Positions 50,249 through 57,837 of a DNA stretch of 64,000 bases are shown here, one piece after another. The position numbers and the translations under genes were made by a program. Below the pieces are notes generated by a model that did not search any database, was not told the DNA's origin, and saw only the letters and a program-made list of their open reading frames with translations. The stretch is from NCBI GenBank assembly GCA_046348995.1, contig JAXMDB010000004.1, forward strand, positions 386,188-450,187, in the 5' to 3' direction. This DNA is from JANNSX01 sp046348995. GTDB taxonomy: Bacteria > Pseudomonadota > Alphaproteobacteria > Rhizobiales > Hyphomicrobiaceae. Numbering within the stretch: position 1 is the stretch's first letter; each line of letters opens with the position of its first letter.

Positions 50249-51341
50249 GGTCGAGCCTCACAGCGAGCGCGCGCTGATCCTCGTACTGACGCGGCAGCTT
50301 TGCGTAGGTGTGCGCGAACATCTCCTCGGCCTTGGGGGCCGGGAAGGCGAGATAGGCCTCGACGGCCCGCTCCAACTCGGTGGCGACCCGCGCCTCCATC
50401 GCCGCCTCGTCCGCGGCCGACCAGAACCCCTGCGCCGTCATCCACGCCTCGAGCCGCTTCAGCGGATCGAATGCCCAGCGCTTCTTGACCTCCTCGGGAT
50501 CGCGGTAGCGGGTGGAATCGTCCGCCGTGTTGTGGTCGTTGAGGCGATAGGTCAGGCACTCGATGAGCGTCGCGCCGCCTCCCGAGCGGCCGCGCTCCAG
50601 GGCTTCGAGCATGAGCTGCCGCACGGCGAAGATGTCGTTGCCGTCGGCCTGCGCGACGGCCAATCCGCCGGCCAGCCCCTTCTGCGCCAGCGTCTCGGCG
50701 GCAGTCTGGTTTTCGAGCGGCGTCGAGATCGCGTAGCCGTTGTTGGAGACGACGAAGACGAGCGGCAGCTTCCACACGCCCGCCACGTTGATCGCCTCGT
50801 AGACGTCCCCTTTCGACGTCGCGCCGTCGCCGAACAGACAGACGGCAGCGCGCTTCTGATCGCGCAGCTTCATGGCGGTCGCGACGCCCGCCGCGTGCAG
50901 CGCGTGATTGCCGATGGTGATGGAGACCGGGAAATCCTGAGCGACGCGCGGATCGGCCGGATGCTGCCCCGCCTCGTTGCCGCCCCAGTAGATCAGCATC
51001 TCCTCGGGTTTCACGCCGCGCCAGATCTGCGCGCCGTCCTCTCGATAGGAAGGGACGAGCACATCCTCCTCGCGCATGGCCGAGGCGACGCCGATCGGGA
51101 TCGCCTCCTGGCCGAGCGCGGTGGCGGACGTGCCCATGCGGCCCGTGCGCTGCAAGTTCACGCGCTTCTGATCGTAGAGGCGGATGAAGCGCATGCCTTC
51201 GTAGATGCGCCGCATCAGCGCGCGGTCGGCGGCGAACGCGGGCAGGGTCACGAGCGCCTTGCCGGTCTCGTCGAGATAGCGCCGCCGCGTGATCGTAAAG
51301 CGCGCGACGACCGTGTCGGCGCTCGCCTGATCGCCACTCAT
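50241..51341 (-). CDS. 2-oxoacid dehydrogenase E1 component, alpha subunit (PdhA-like)
   Basis: The 366-residue subunit binds TPP through GDGATSKGDVYEAINVAG with the following SNNGYAIS (GDG-x(24-27)-N motif). YREDGAQIWRGVKPEEMLIY and LIECLTYRLNDHNTADDSTR match pyruvate-dehydrogenase-type E1 alpha of the two-subunit kind. Branched-chain keto acid substrates cannot be excluded. The stop overlaps the beta gene start. The upstream racemase-family gene ends seven bases before this start, so all three lie in one operon. Confidence 0.93.
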   Translation of the reverse strand: MSGDQASADTVVARFTITRRRYLDETGKALVTLPAFAADRALMRRIYEGMRFIRLYDQKRVNLQRTGRMGTSATALGQEAIPIGVASAMREEDVLVPSYREDGAQIWRGVKPEEMLIYWGGNEAGQHPADPRVAQDFPVSITIGNHALHAAGVATAMKLRDQKRAAVCLFGDGATSKGDVYEAINVAGVWKLPLVFVVSNNGYAISTPLENQTAAETLAQKGLAGGLAVAQADGNDIFAVRQLMLEALERGRSGGGATLIECLTYRLNDHNTADDSTRYRDPEEVKKRWAFDPLKRLEAWMTAQGFWSAADEAAMEARVATELERAVEAYLAFPAPKAEEMFAHTYAKLPRQYEDQRALAVRLDHG

Positions 51342-51348
51342 GTGAGGC

Positions 51349-52080
51349 TCAGTACTGGCCGTTGTAGGATTTGCGGTGCGTCCCTTCGTGGAAATAGTTG
51401 ATCATCGTCACGAAGTCGAAGACGGGCAGACCGGTCGCGTCCTGCACGGCCTTCGCATACGGCGGCAACAGCGAGCATTCGAGCATCACGGCGCTCATGT
51501 CCGGATTTTCTTTCTGGAGCTCCTTCGCCGCATGCACGACCTCGGCCTCGATCTCGTCGGAGTCGAGCACGCCGCTTTCGCCCAGGATGTCGCGCCCAAA
51601 CGCCTCGTAGTCCTCCATGCCGCGCACGACGACGTTGATGTCGCTGCGGATGCCGGCGAGCTCGAGCACGCGGTTGCCGAGCGAGCGCTTGGTCGCCGTG
51701 ATGCAGCCGATCGGCCGCTTCTCGTCGAACATCATCGAGAGGAAGGGGATTTGCAGGAGGCTCGACATGAAGACCGGGATCTTCACCGCTCGCCTCACCG
51801 CGTCCTGATACTTGATGAGGAAGCCGCAGTCGGACGAGATGCCCCGGCAGCCGAAGGCTTCGAGCTCCTTCGCCGCTTCCACGATCGGCGCCTCCATCTC
51901 TGGGTCGCCGGCGAGCACGCGGTCGAACTTGAGGCCCTTCACGACCTTGAACAGCACCGGATAGTCGTAGGTCGAGGCGTTGCCGACGTCGCCCGGAATG
52001 AAGGGCGCGCGATACTCGAGCATCAGGATGCCGACGGCATGGCCATAGGAATCGGCGTTGCGGACGCTGTATTTGGGCAT
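51349..52080 (-). CDS. Aspartate/glutamate racemase-family protein with both cysteines
   Basis: The 243-residue protein belongs to the Asp/Glu/hydantoin racemase superfamily but to a different subgroup from the protein at 43825. Both candidate catalytic cysteines are present: C85 in GISSDCGFL and C201 in AVMLECSLLPPYA. The N-terminus (PKYSVRNADSYGHAVGILML) and NYFHEGTHRKSYNGQY at the end are distinctive. The ATG at 52080 follows GGAGGA. It is the first gene of a probable operon with E1 alpha and beta, so it may make or recycle a keto-acid or amino-acid precursor for that enzyme. Confidence 0.85.
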   Translation of the reverse strand: MPKYSVRNADSYGHAVGILMLEYRAPFIPGDVGNASTYDYPVLFKVVKGLKFDRVLAGDPEMEAPIVEAAKELEAFGCRGISSDCGFLIKYQDAVRRAVKIPVFMSSLLQIPFLSMMFDEKRPIGCITATKRSLGNRVLELAGIRSDINVVVRGMEDYEAFGRDILGESGVLDSDEIEAEVVHAAKELQKENPDMSAVMLECSLLPPYAKAVQDATGLPVFDFVTMINYFHEGTHRKSYNGQY

Positions 52081-52226
52081 GGGCGGTCCTCCGGTGGGTG
52101 ACGGGCTCGGGCCCAAGTCTAGCGCAGTTCGGCCGCGAGGTGCCATGCGGAGGCTGCGGGGGCGGTAGGCGGTTTGGGGACTCAAAGCCGGGTGTTAGGT
52201 GCAGAGCGCATCACCTTGAGAGCAGC

Positions 52227-52817
52227 TCAGCCGCGCCCCACCGCCGGATTGGCACCCCGCCGCACACCGACAACGAACGACTCTTGATCGTAAGCCGATA
52301 TGTGGACCTCCGAGACGTCACCTATGCCATTCATGAGCGACGAATACGGCACTCCTGCAGCGTGCGGGACCTGTCGAAACAGCATGCCGACCCAGTAAAA
52401 GCTCGCAGGGGCTCGCATCAGAACGTCTACGTCCTGAGCCGTGTCGCCGGGCACCGCATAATAGTAAAGCTCATTGTCGTGTATGAAGAATTTCTCGTTC
52501 CAGGTCGCCCGATCCTCGGGTTTGAAGGAGCTCGCCCGAATCCAGAGCTCGGGAACGACGTAGACCGACGAAGGGGCGCCGCCCAATAGCTCGACCGTCC
52601 TGCTCCTGATCCACTTGTAGGTTCCGAGATTGTCGCCGAACCCGCCTGAATCCAATTGCTCGAGACGGTCGACGCTGGTCCCATGGGGTGCCAACGCAAA
52701 AAAATCGAAGTCGCCAATCTCATCGGCAAAGGCCCGGCATAGCGACGGCCCGCCGCCGATGACTTTGCTGGCGAAAGTTTTTGCTTTGTCCAGACGGAAC
52801 AATTCGAGAGTTGACAT
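52227..52817 (-). CDS. Hypothetical protein in the Rhs-remnant island
   Basis: A 196-residue soluble protein starting MSTLELFRLDKAKTFASKVI. It has the segments PHGTSVDRLEQLDSGGFGDN, SSVYVVPELWIRAS and FFIHDNELYYYAVPGDTAQD, and no signal peptide or membrane helix. I do not recognise the family. It is the last of four minus-strand orphan genes behind a broken Rhs core and has AT-richer composition than the flanks. Immunity proteins of polymorphic toxins have this size and context, but that is only inference. Confidence 0.6.
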   Translation of the reverse strand: MSTLELFRLDKAKTFASKVIGGGPSLCRAFADEIGDFDFFALAPHGTSVDRLEQLDSGGFGDNLGTYKWIRSRTVELLGGAPSSVYVVPELWIRASSFKPEDRATWNEKFFIHDNELYYYAVPGDTAQDVDVLMRAPASFYWVGMLFRQVPHAAGVPYSSLMNGIGDVSEVHISAYDQESFVVGVRRGANPAVGRG

Positions 52818-52901
52818 CGAGCATCCTATGTTCTCACTGGCTGACCACGACTGAGGCATCTCACCCTCCGCTCGACTCCGCCCCATTCAGCACCACCGCT
52901 G

Positions 52902-53336
52902 TCAGCCTTCGTCAGAATGGTAGTTGTCGATGTAGAGAGGCAGTCCGTACGCGGCGATCTCCGCGAGTGTTTCGGGCGATAGCCTAGGACCGCCGTCAAA
53001 GGCACTCTGGAAGTGTCCGCACCACCAAACCCCATCGTAGGCCTGGGATAGCTCGGCCACGGTCGAGCGCTTGGCTGCAAGCCGGCGCACCAAGACTCTC
53101 AAGCCGTCTTCGAGCGCCCGCCATTCCGGCAGGAAACCGTCTGCATCGTGGCCGTTGTACCCCCAGAACGGGCGCATCGGTCGAGACAATGGGCCCACCG
53201 TCAGATGGGATACCGACGGTAGCAACCCAATCCGCCGGGAGATTTCGGATGGGTCCAAGTTGTCGCCGTAGAATCGGATCTCGACCGTGTAGATGTGACC
53301 GGCGGGCGGTTGTGATGGAGTCGAGCCGAAGGTCAT
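52902..53336 (-). CDS. DUF4279-like protein, possible immunity protein
   Basis: The 144-residue protein starts MTFGSTPSQPPAGHIYTVEI and contains FYGDNLDPSEISRRIGLLPS, the opening pattern of DUF4279 proteins. A later conserved tryptophan stretch is GVWWCGHFQSAFDGG, and the acidic end is YIDNYHSDEG. DUF4279 proteins are frequent in toxin-immunity loci. It stands 48 nt from no toxin here; the nearest toxin-type sequence is the Rhs remnant about 1 kb upstream on the same strand. ATG 53336 is preferred over an upstream TTG. Confidence 0.6.
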   Translation of the reverse strand: MTFGSTPSQPPAGHIYTVEIRFYGDNLDPSEISRRIGLLPSVSHLTVGPLSRPMRPFWGYNGHDADGFLPEWRALEDGLRVLVRRLAAKRSTVAELSQAYDGVWWCGHFQSAFDGGPRLSPETLAEIAAYGLPLYIDNYHSDEG

Positions 53337-53505
53337 CAATTCACCAAAGGTACTGGAAGTTGGCCGTCACTTCATTCTGACGGACCGATTGTTCCTGGCA
53401 CTGTAGGCCTTGGTGGCGCCGCGGCAAAGAAGGAGATCTCAGCGGTCAAGCTTACCGTTGGGCGCCAAGTGCATCGGCTCGACAGGCAGGCCGAGGAGCT
53501 CGCAC

Positions 53506-53817
53506 TCACGATAGCAGAGATTTCGCATATAACCACGGAATCGGAGCAAGCCTGATATAGACGAGGTGCGCATATCCTTGCCATAATAATAGTGCACCGT
53601 GCGCAATTTTATAACTCGATCGAGAGTATACCAACCCATAGATGGACGCCACGACTCCCACACCCGACGCAACGTAATATACGACCTCTGCCATCGCACG
53701 GGCCCGCTCAGATAGCTCGACCCCCATGGGCGATGCTGAGATCAGTATAAGAAATATCGTGATGGGCGCGGCTGCGACGGATTGGGAGAGTAACGCCAGC
53801 GGGTCACGACTGAGCAT
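53506..53817 (-). CDS. Small membrane protein, unknown
   Basis: The 103-residue protein has a very strong start: AGGAGG lies seven bases before the ATG at 53817. Three hydrophobic stretches (about residues 8-29, 44-62 and 72-98) suggest two or three membrane helices, with a short charged loop (VELSERARAMAE) after the first. Family unknown. Its size and topology are like those of membrane-bound immunity proteins against pore-forming or ionophoric Rhs or colicin tips; that is speculative. The AT-rich codon use differs from the surrounding core genes. The 169-base gap to the DUF4279 gene shows no convincing gene. Confidence 0.6.
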   Translation of the reverse strand: MLSRDPLALLSQSVAAAPITIFLILISASPMGVELSERARAMAEVVYYVASGVGVVASIYGLVYSRSSYKIAHGALLLWQGYAHLVYIRLAPIPWLYAKSLLS

Positions 53818-53880
53818 AGCGCGTCCTCCTCGATTGATTTGAGGGCGGCCAGTGGCGGCGCATCTGTCCAGAACAGTACT

Positions 53881-54309
53881 TCAGAACGTAAGCCAAGGCC
53901 AAGCTGTCCTCTGCTCCATCTTTCTTACCGAAAACGATCCGTTCATCTCGGAGATCGACATCCGTACACGCATTGTCTCTCCGTCGCACTTGAATAACAT
54001 ATCGAAGTCATTTGTGTATTCCGCGCCCCCAGATTGGGATCCTGCACTCCAACGCGACCGCCAATACGTTTTCGCAGGGCGAGGATCTGAAAACACGCGG
54101 CAATGCAAATGAGTAGCGGCGAACACTCGGACGCGATTGACGGCAAAAAGATATCCAGGACCAGACATGAAAAATCTGGCTTGCACATAGCACATCGCAA
54201 CAATAACAAATAGACACAGCAGAACACCTGCCATTAATCTTGCAAATTTTCTTCTATCCAACATCATATGGACTGAATTCAAGATCCCCACCGGCCCCAA
54301 CGCCGCCAT
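53881..54309 (-). CDS. Small membrane-anchored orphan protein directly behind the Rhs tip frame
   Basis: The 142-residue frame has a single strong membrane helix (about residues 25-43, LMAGVLLCLFVIVAMCYVQA) and a C-terminal soluble part with several cysteines (HLHCRVFSD, LFKCDGE). The ATG at 54309 immediately follows the TAA that ends the Rhs tip frame (54310-54312), as in toxin-immunity pairs. ATG 54267 is an alternative start. No family is recognised. Composition is AT-richer than the host average. Confidence 0.5.
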   Translation of the reverse strand: MAALGPVGILNSVHMMLDRRKFARLMAGVLLCLFVIVAMCYVQARFFMSGPGYLFAVNRVRVFAATHLHCRVFSDPRPAKTYWRSRWSAGSQSGGAEYTNDFDMLFKCDGETMRVRMSISEMNGSFSVRKMEQRTAWPWLTF

Positions 54310-54935
54310 TTAACGTTGCCCACCAATTCCCCTCGAAGAGCCAAGCTCGACCCACCCTGCAAAAGGCAGGAAAATGCAGCAAGAAACCGACCATAGCCCG
54401 CCAGGATCGGTTAAGGCTAAAGACCGCTACAATCCATAACCGTACACACCCGGCCCATCCACAAACCCCAGCGGATCCGGTTGCGTGTATCTTGCCGTCG
54501 TCGGATCGTAGTGCCGGCGCCAATTGTAGTGCAAGCCGCTCTCGATCTGGGACCGTTGACCGGGGAAGCGGGTGTCGAGGGCGGCAGTGCCGGTGATCGA
54601 CTGGCTTCGCCGATTGACTTACAGGCCTGAGCCCTCGCCGCGTCCGTCATCAGCACCGGCCGGTTCAGATGGTCGGGAGCGACCCACCACGTCACCGGCG
54701 AGGCGGTATTGACGGCATCGACCACCGCCAACGGCCGGTCGACCTGAGCGCGGGCGGTCATCACCGGCGCGATCTGCGTCTTTGGCAGCCAAATACACTC
54801 GCGCCGTCACCGTCGAGAGCCGGTTGCGCAAGTAGGGGGATGTAGGCGGTGGCGACGCCAGAGCGCACGTCGGTGATGAGGTTGCCGCCGCTGTCGTGCA
54901 TCCAGCCGTCCCCGCTACGGCAGAGCGTCACAGCC
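54310..54935 (-). pseudogene. Broken Rhs/YD-repeat core fragment
   Basis: Three reading frames together give the end of an Rhs core. WMHDSGGNLITDV lies in one frame (around 54900-54865), WWVAPDHLNRPVLMTDAARA in a second (around 54690-54630), and ALDTRFPGQRSQIESGLHYN, then YDPTTARYTQPDPLGF, in a third (from about 54580). The last frame has a stop TAG at 54427-54429 exactly before RSLALTDPGGL, the usual core-to-tip junction. It then runs into a short tip that stops at 54310. At least two frameshifts and one in-frame stop show that it is a decayed gene. No N-terminal part is present. Confidence 0.85.
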
Positions 54936-54945
54936 GGTCGGGCAC

Positions 54946-54959
54946 TTGACCTAGGTCAA
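54946..54959 (+). promoter_or_regulatory. FNR/FixK-type binding site (anaerobox) upstream of hemN
   Basis: TTGACCTAGGTCAA is a perfect 14-base palindrome and fits the FNR/CRP-family half-site pattern TTGAC/T-N4-G/ATCAA. It sits 61 bases before the hemN ATG, the typical place for activation. hemN is a known target of FnrL and FixK in alphaproteobacteria, so oxygen-limited induction is likely. Confidence 0.8.
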
Positions 54960-55019
54960 CGGGCTTACCCCCTGCCCCTTCCATTCTGGCGGGCAGTCGG
55001 TCCGACCGGGAGGCGCGCA

Positions 55020-56357
55020 ATGGATGAGGCCACTGTCCTGAGATTTTCAGGCCCCGCGCCCCGTTACACGAGCTATCCGACCGCGCCGCATTTCAAGCCG
55101 GCGGTCGGCGCCGCCGAGGCCCGGCAGTGGCTCTCCGAGCTGCCGGAGCGCGCCAAAATCTCGCTCTATCTGCACGTCCCGTTCTGCACCGAGCTCTGCT
55201 GGTACTGCGGCTGCACGACGAAGGCCTCGCGCCGCTACGAGCCGGTCGCGGCCTATGTCGAGACGCTGCTCAAGGAGATCGAGACCGTCGGCGCCTTGCT
55301 GCCGAAAGGCACCGAGGTTGCGCATATCCACTGGGGCGGCGGCTCGCCCAGCATGCTGAAGCCCGCCGATATCCACCGGATTCTCGAAGCGCTGCGGGCC
55401 CGCGTGACGTTCGCGCCCGACGTCGAGCACGCCATGGAGATCGATCCCCGGCAGGCGACCGACGAGCTGCTCGATGCGCTGGCCGCCGAAGGGCTCAACC
55501 GCATCTCGCTCGGCGTGCAGGACTTCGACGAGGCTGTCCAAGCCGCCATCAACCGCTATCAGAGCATCGAGGAGACGAAAGCGGTCGTCGACGGCTTCCG
55601 CCGCCGGGGCATCACCGCCATCAACCTCGATCTCGTCTACGGCCTGCCGCATCAGACGGAGGAGAGCGTCGCGCGCACGATCGACAGCGTGCTCGCCCTC
55701 GAGCCCTCGCGGCTCGCGGTGTTCGGCTACGCGCATGTGCCGGCGAAGGCGCGGCCGCAGCGGCTGATCGATACGAAGGTGCTGCCCGGACCGCGCGAGC
55801 GCATGCGCCAATCCGCGATCATCGCCGAGCACATCACGCGGGCGGGCTACGTCGCCGTCGGCATCGATCATTTTGCGCGCCCCGACGATCCGATGGCGGT
55901 CGCCAATGTGCGGCGCAACTTCCAGGGCTACACGACGGACGCGAGCGACATCCTGATCGGGCTCGGCGCCTCCGCCATCAGCAAGCTGCCGCAGGGCTAT
56001 CTGCAGAACCACGCCTCGACGCCCGAGTACAAGCGGCTCGTCGAGGCAGGCGGGCTGGCCACCGCGCGCGGCCTCGCCTTCAGCCTGGACGATCGCGTGC
56101 GCGCCGCCGTCATCGAGCGGCTGATGTGCGACTTTACTTTCTCCCGCACCGATCTCAGCGCCCTGTTCGGCGCCGCGGCCAAGCCCGTGATCATCGAAGC
56201 CGAGCAGCTCATGACGGGCGATGCCAAGGAGCTCGTCGAGCGCACGCCCGACGGTTTCCGCTGCACGGCGCAAGGCCGCACCTTCGTCCGCTGGTTGTGT
56301 ACGCGTTTCGACGCCTACTGGGGCCAAGGCTCCGCCACGCACGCACTGGCGGTCTGA
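55020..56357 (+). CDS. hemN: Oxygen-independent coproporphyrinogen III dehydrogenase
   Basis: The 445-residue radical SAM enzyme converts coproporphyrinogen III to protoporphyrinogen IX without O2. The 4Fe-4S motif is PFCTELCWYCGC (C56, C60, C63, plus C65, the fourth HemN cysteine). GGGSPSML, LNRISLGVQDFDEAVQAAIN and VAVGIDHFARPDDPM follow as in HemN rather than HemW. The ATG at 55020 follows GGGAGG and lies downstream of a perfect FNR-type palindrome. With hemB at 61 kb it completes two heme steps in the window. Confidence 0.96.
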   Translation: MDEATVLRFSGPAPRYTSYPTAPHFKPAVGAAEARQWLSELPERAKISLYLHVPFCTELCWYCGCTTKASRRYEPVAAYVETLLKEIETVGALLPKGTEVAHIHWGGGSPSMLKPADIHRILEALRARVTFAPDVEHAMEIDPRQATDELLDALAAEGLNRISLGVQDFDEAVQAAINRYQSIEETKAVVDGFRRRGITAINLDLVYGLPHQTEESVARTIDSVLALEPSRLAVFGYAHVPAKARPQRLIDTKVLPGPRERMRQSAIIAEHITRAGYVAVGIDHFARPDDPMAVANVRRNFQGYTTDASDILIGLGASAISKLPQGYLQNHASTPEYKRLVEAGGLATARGLAFSLDDRVRAAVIERLMCDFTFSRTDLSALFGAAAKPVIIEAEQLMTGDAKELVERTPDGFRCTAQGRTFVRWLCTRFDAYWGQGSATHALAV

Positions 56358-56399
56358 CGCCCGCCTAGTCGACCACCTCTCGAGCATAAGGAGGGCACG

Positions 56400-57020
56400 A
56401 TGCTCGATTTCGCAGCCATCGAGAAGGCGCCCGTCGCAAAAGCGCCGTTCCCGCATTTCCTCGTCGAGAAGGCGCTGCCGCGCGCCGCGCTCGACAAGGT
56501 CCGCCGGGATTTCCCCGCGATCACCTCGCACGGCGTCTATCCTTTGGCCGAGCTCGAGTATGGCCCCGAGTTCGAAGGCCTCATCAAGGATATTCAATCC
56601 GATCAGTTGCGCGACTTGATCGGCCAGAAGCTCGGCGTGCCGATGGACGGCCTGCCGCAGATGATCACGGTGCGTGGCCGCTGCGCGAAAAAGGACGGCC
56701 GCATCCACACCGACAGCACGGACAAGGTCGTCACCTGCCTGTTGTACCTGAACGAGGCCGACTGGGCCGAGCCCTCGGGCCGCCTGCGGCTGCTGCGCTC
56801 GGGGACCTCGCTCGACGACATGATCGCCGAGGTGCCGCCCAACGGGGGCACGCTCGTCGTCTTCAAGCGGACCGACAACTCCTGGCACGGCCATCACCCC
56901 TTCGAGGGCGAGCGCCGCTACGTCATGTTCAACTGGGTGACCTCGGACGTGACGCTCGCCAAGAATCTCGGCCGTCACAAGCTTTCCGCGCGCCTCAAGC
57001 GCCTGCTCCCCTTCGCCTGA
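56400..57020 (+). CDS. 2-oxoglutarate/Fe(II)-dependent oxygenase family protein (first of two)
   Basis: The 206-residue protein has the double-stranded beta-helix iron facial triad: H103 and D105 in RIHTDS and the distal His in SWHGHHPFEGERRYVMF (H164), with R173/R174 as 2-oxoglutarate anchor. The ATG at 56400 follows AGGAGGGCACG. It is 42 bases after hemN and 12 bases before a second such gene, so it probably shares the hemN transcript. Substrate unknown; similar small proteins hydroxylate prolines, lipids or glycans. Confidence 0.85.
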   Translation: MLDFAAIEKAPVAKAPFPHFLVEKALPRAALDKVRRDFPAITSHGVYPLAELEYGPEFEGLIKDIQSDQLRDLIGQKLGVPMDGLPQMITVRGRCAKKDGRIHTDSTDKVVTCLLYLNEADWAEPSGRLRLLRSGTSLDDMIAEVPPNGGTLVVFKRTDNSWHGHHPFEGERRYVMFNWVTSDVTLAKNLGRHKLSARLKRLLPFA

Positions 57021-57032
57021 TTGGAGACCGCC

Positions 57033-57683
57033 ATGACCGTCCTCGACGTCGTGAATGCGACCGCTGCGAGCTTCCTCGATTGCCTCGCCAAGGCCGATCA
57101 CCGCACGAAGCCGTATGATCACTGGATGCTCGCGAACGCGCTGCCGGAGCGCGTGTGCAGGGCAATCGCCAATCTTCCCGTCGCCCCGCCCGCCGATCCG
57201 ACCTTCGACGGCCGGCGCGAGTCGAACAACTCGACGCGGTTCTACTTCTCGCCCGAGTCGCAGAGGACGCACGCGGTCTGCCGCGAGGTGGCGGAGGCGT
57301 TCCGCAGCCCGGCGGTCGTCGGCGCGCTGAAGGCCGAAACGAAATCGCCGATCGACAAGGGGCACCTGCGCATCGAGTACTGCCAGGACGTCGATGGGTT
57401 CTGGCTCGAGCCGCATGTCGACATCTCGGTCAAGCTCTTCACGATGTTGATCTATCTCTCCGACGATCCGCGCCTCGCGGACGCCGGCACCGACGTCTAC
57501 GACGCGAGCCCCGAGCACAAGACAGTCGGCACCGCGCCCTACGCGTTCAACGCCGGGATGATCTTCATTCCGGGTAAGGACACGTGGCACGGCTTCACGA
57601 AGCGCCCGATCCGCGGTGTGCGCAAATCGATCATCGTGAACTACGTCGCGCCGGAGTGGCGGGCGGTGGAAGAGCTGGCTTAG
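57033..57683 (+). CDS. 2-oxoglutarate/Fe(II)-dependent oxygenase family protein (second of two)
   Basis: The 216-residue protein has iron ligands H128 and D130 in WLEPHVDISVKLFTML and H186 in DTWHGFTKRP, with R197 in RGVRKSIIVNYV as likely 2-oxoglutarate anchor. It is not closely similar to its neighbour except in the fold motifs, so it is not a recent duplication. TTGGAGA precedes the ATG at 57033. The tight pair suggests that the two act on the same or successive substrates. Confidence 0.85.
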   Translation: MTVLDVVNATAASFLDCLAKADHRTKPYDHWMLANALPERVCRAIANLPVAPPADPTFDGRRESNNSTRFYFSPESQRTHAVCREVAEAFRSPAVVGALKAETKSPIDKGHLRIEYCQDVDGFWLEPHVDISVKLFTMLIYLSDDPRLADAGTDVYDASPEHKTVGTAPYAFNAGMIFIPGKDTWHGFTKRPIRGVRKSIIVNYVAPEWRAVEELA

Positions 57684-57743
57684 AAGAACGAAGCTGAAGT
57701 GCGATGGCGCAAGGCGGCCGTCTCGTGTCGCTCATCAGCACCC

Positions 57744-57780
57744 GTGGATGCTCGCGTTCGCGAGCATGACGGTGGGTGGG
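57744..57780. repeat. REP-like palindrome copy 1
   Basis: GTGGATGCTCGCGTTCGCGA through GCATGACGG encloses the perfect palindrome ATGCTCGCG/CGCGAGCAT (57748-57767). It is related to four copies at 62.0-62.3 kb. It sits in the 154-base gap after the second oxygenase gene. Confidence 0.65.
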
Positions 57781-57837
57781 GACACGGGGCCGCATTTCAC
57801 GGTTTGTCCACGTGTCGCCGCCGTCTAACATCTGGCC

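Noticed and set aside
55047..57590. An 847-codon open frame on the minus strand opposite hemN and the oxygenases
   Set aside because: It is the antisense shadow of strongly supported genes. It is rich in Arg, Gly, Ala and Asp from GC-biased third positions, has no domain motif and no RBS. Long antisense frames are expected at this GC content.
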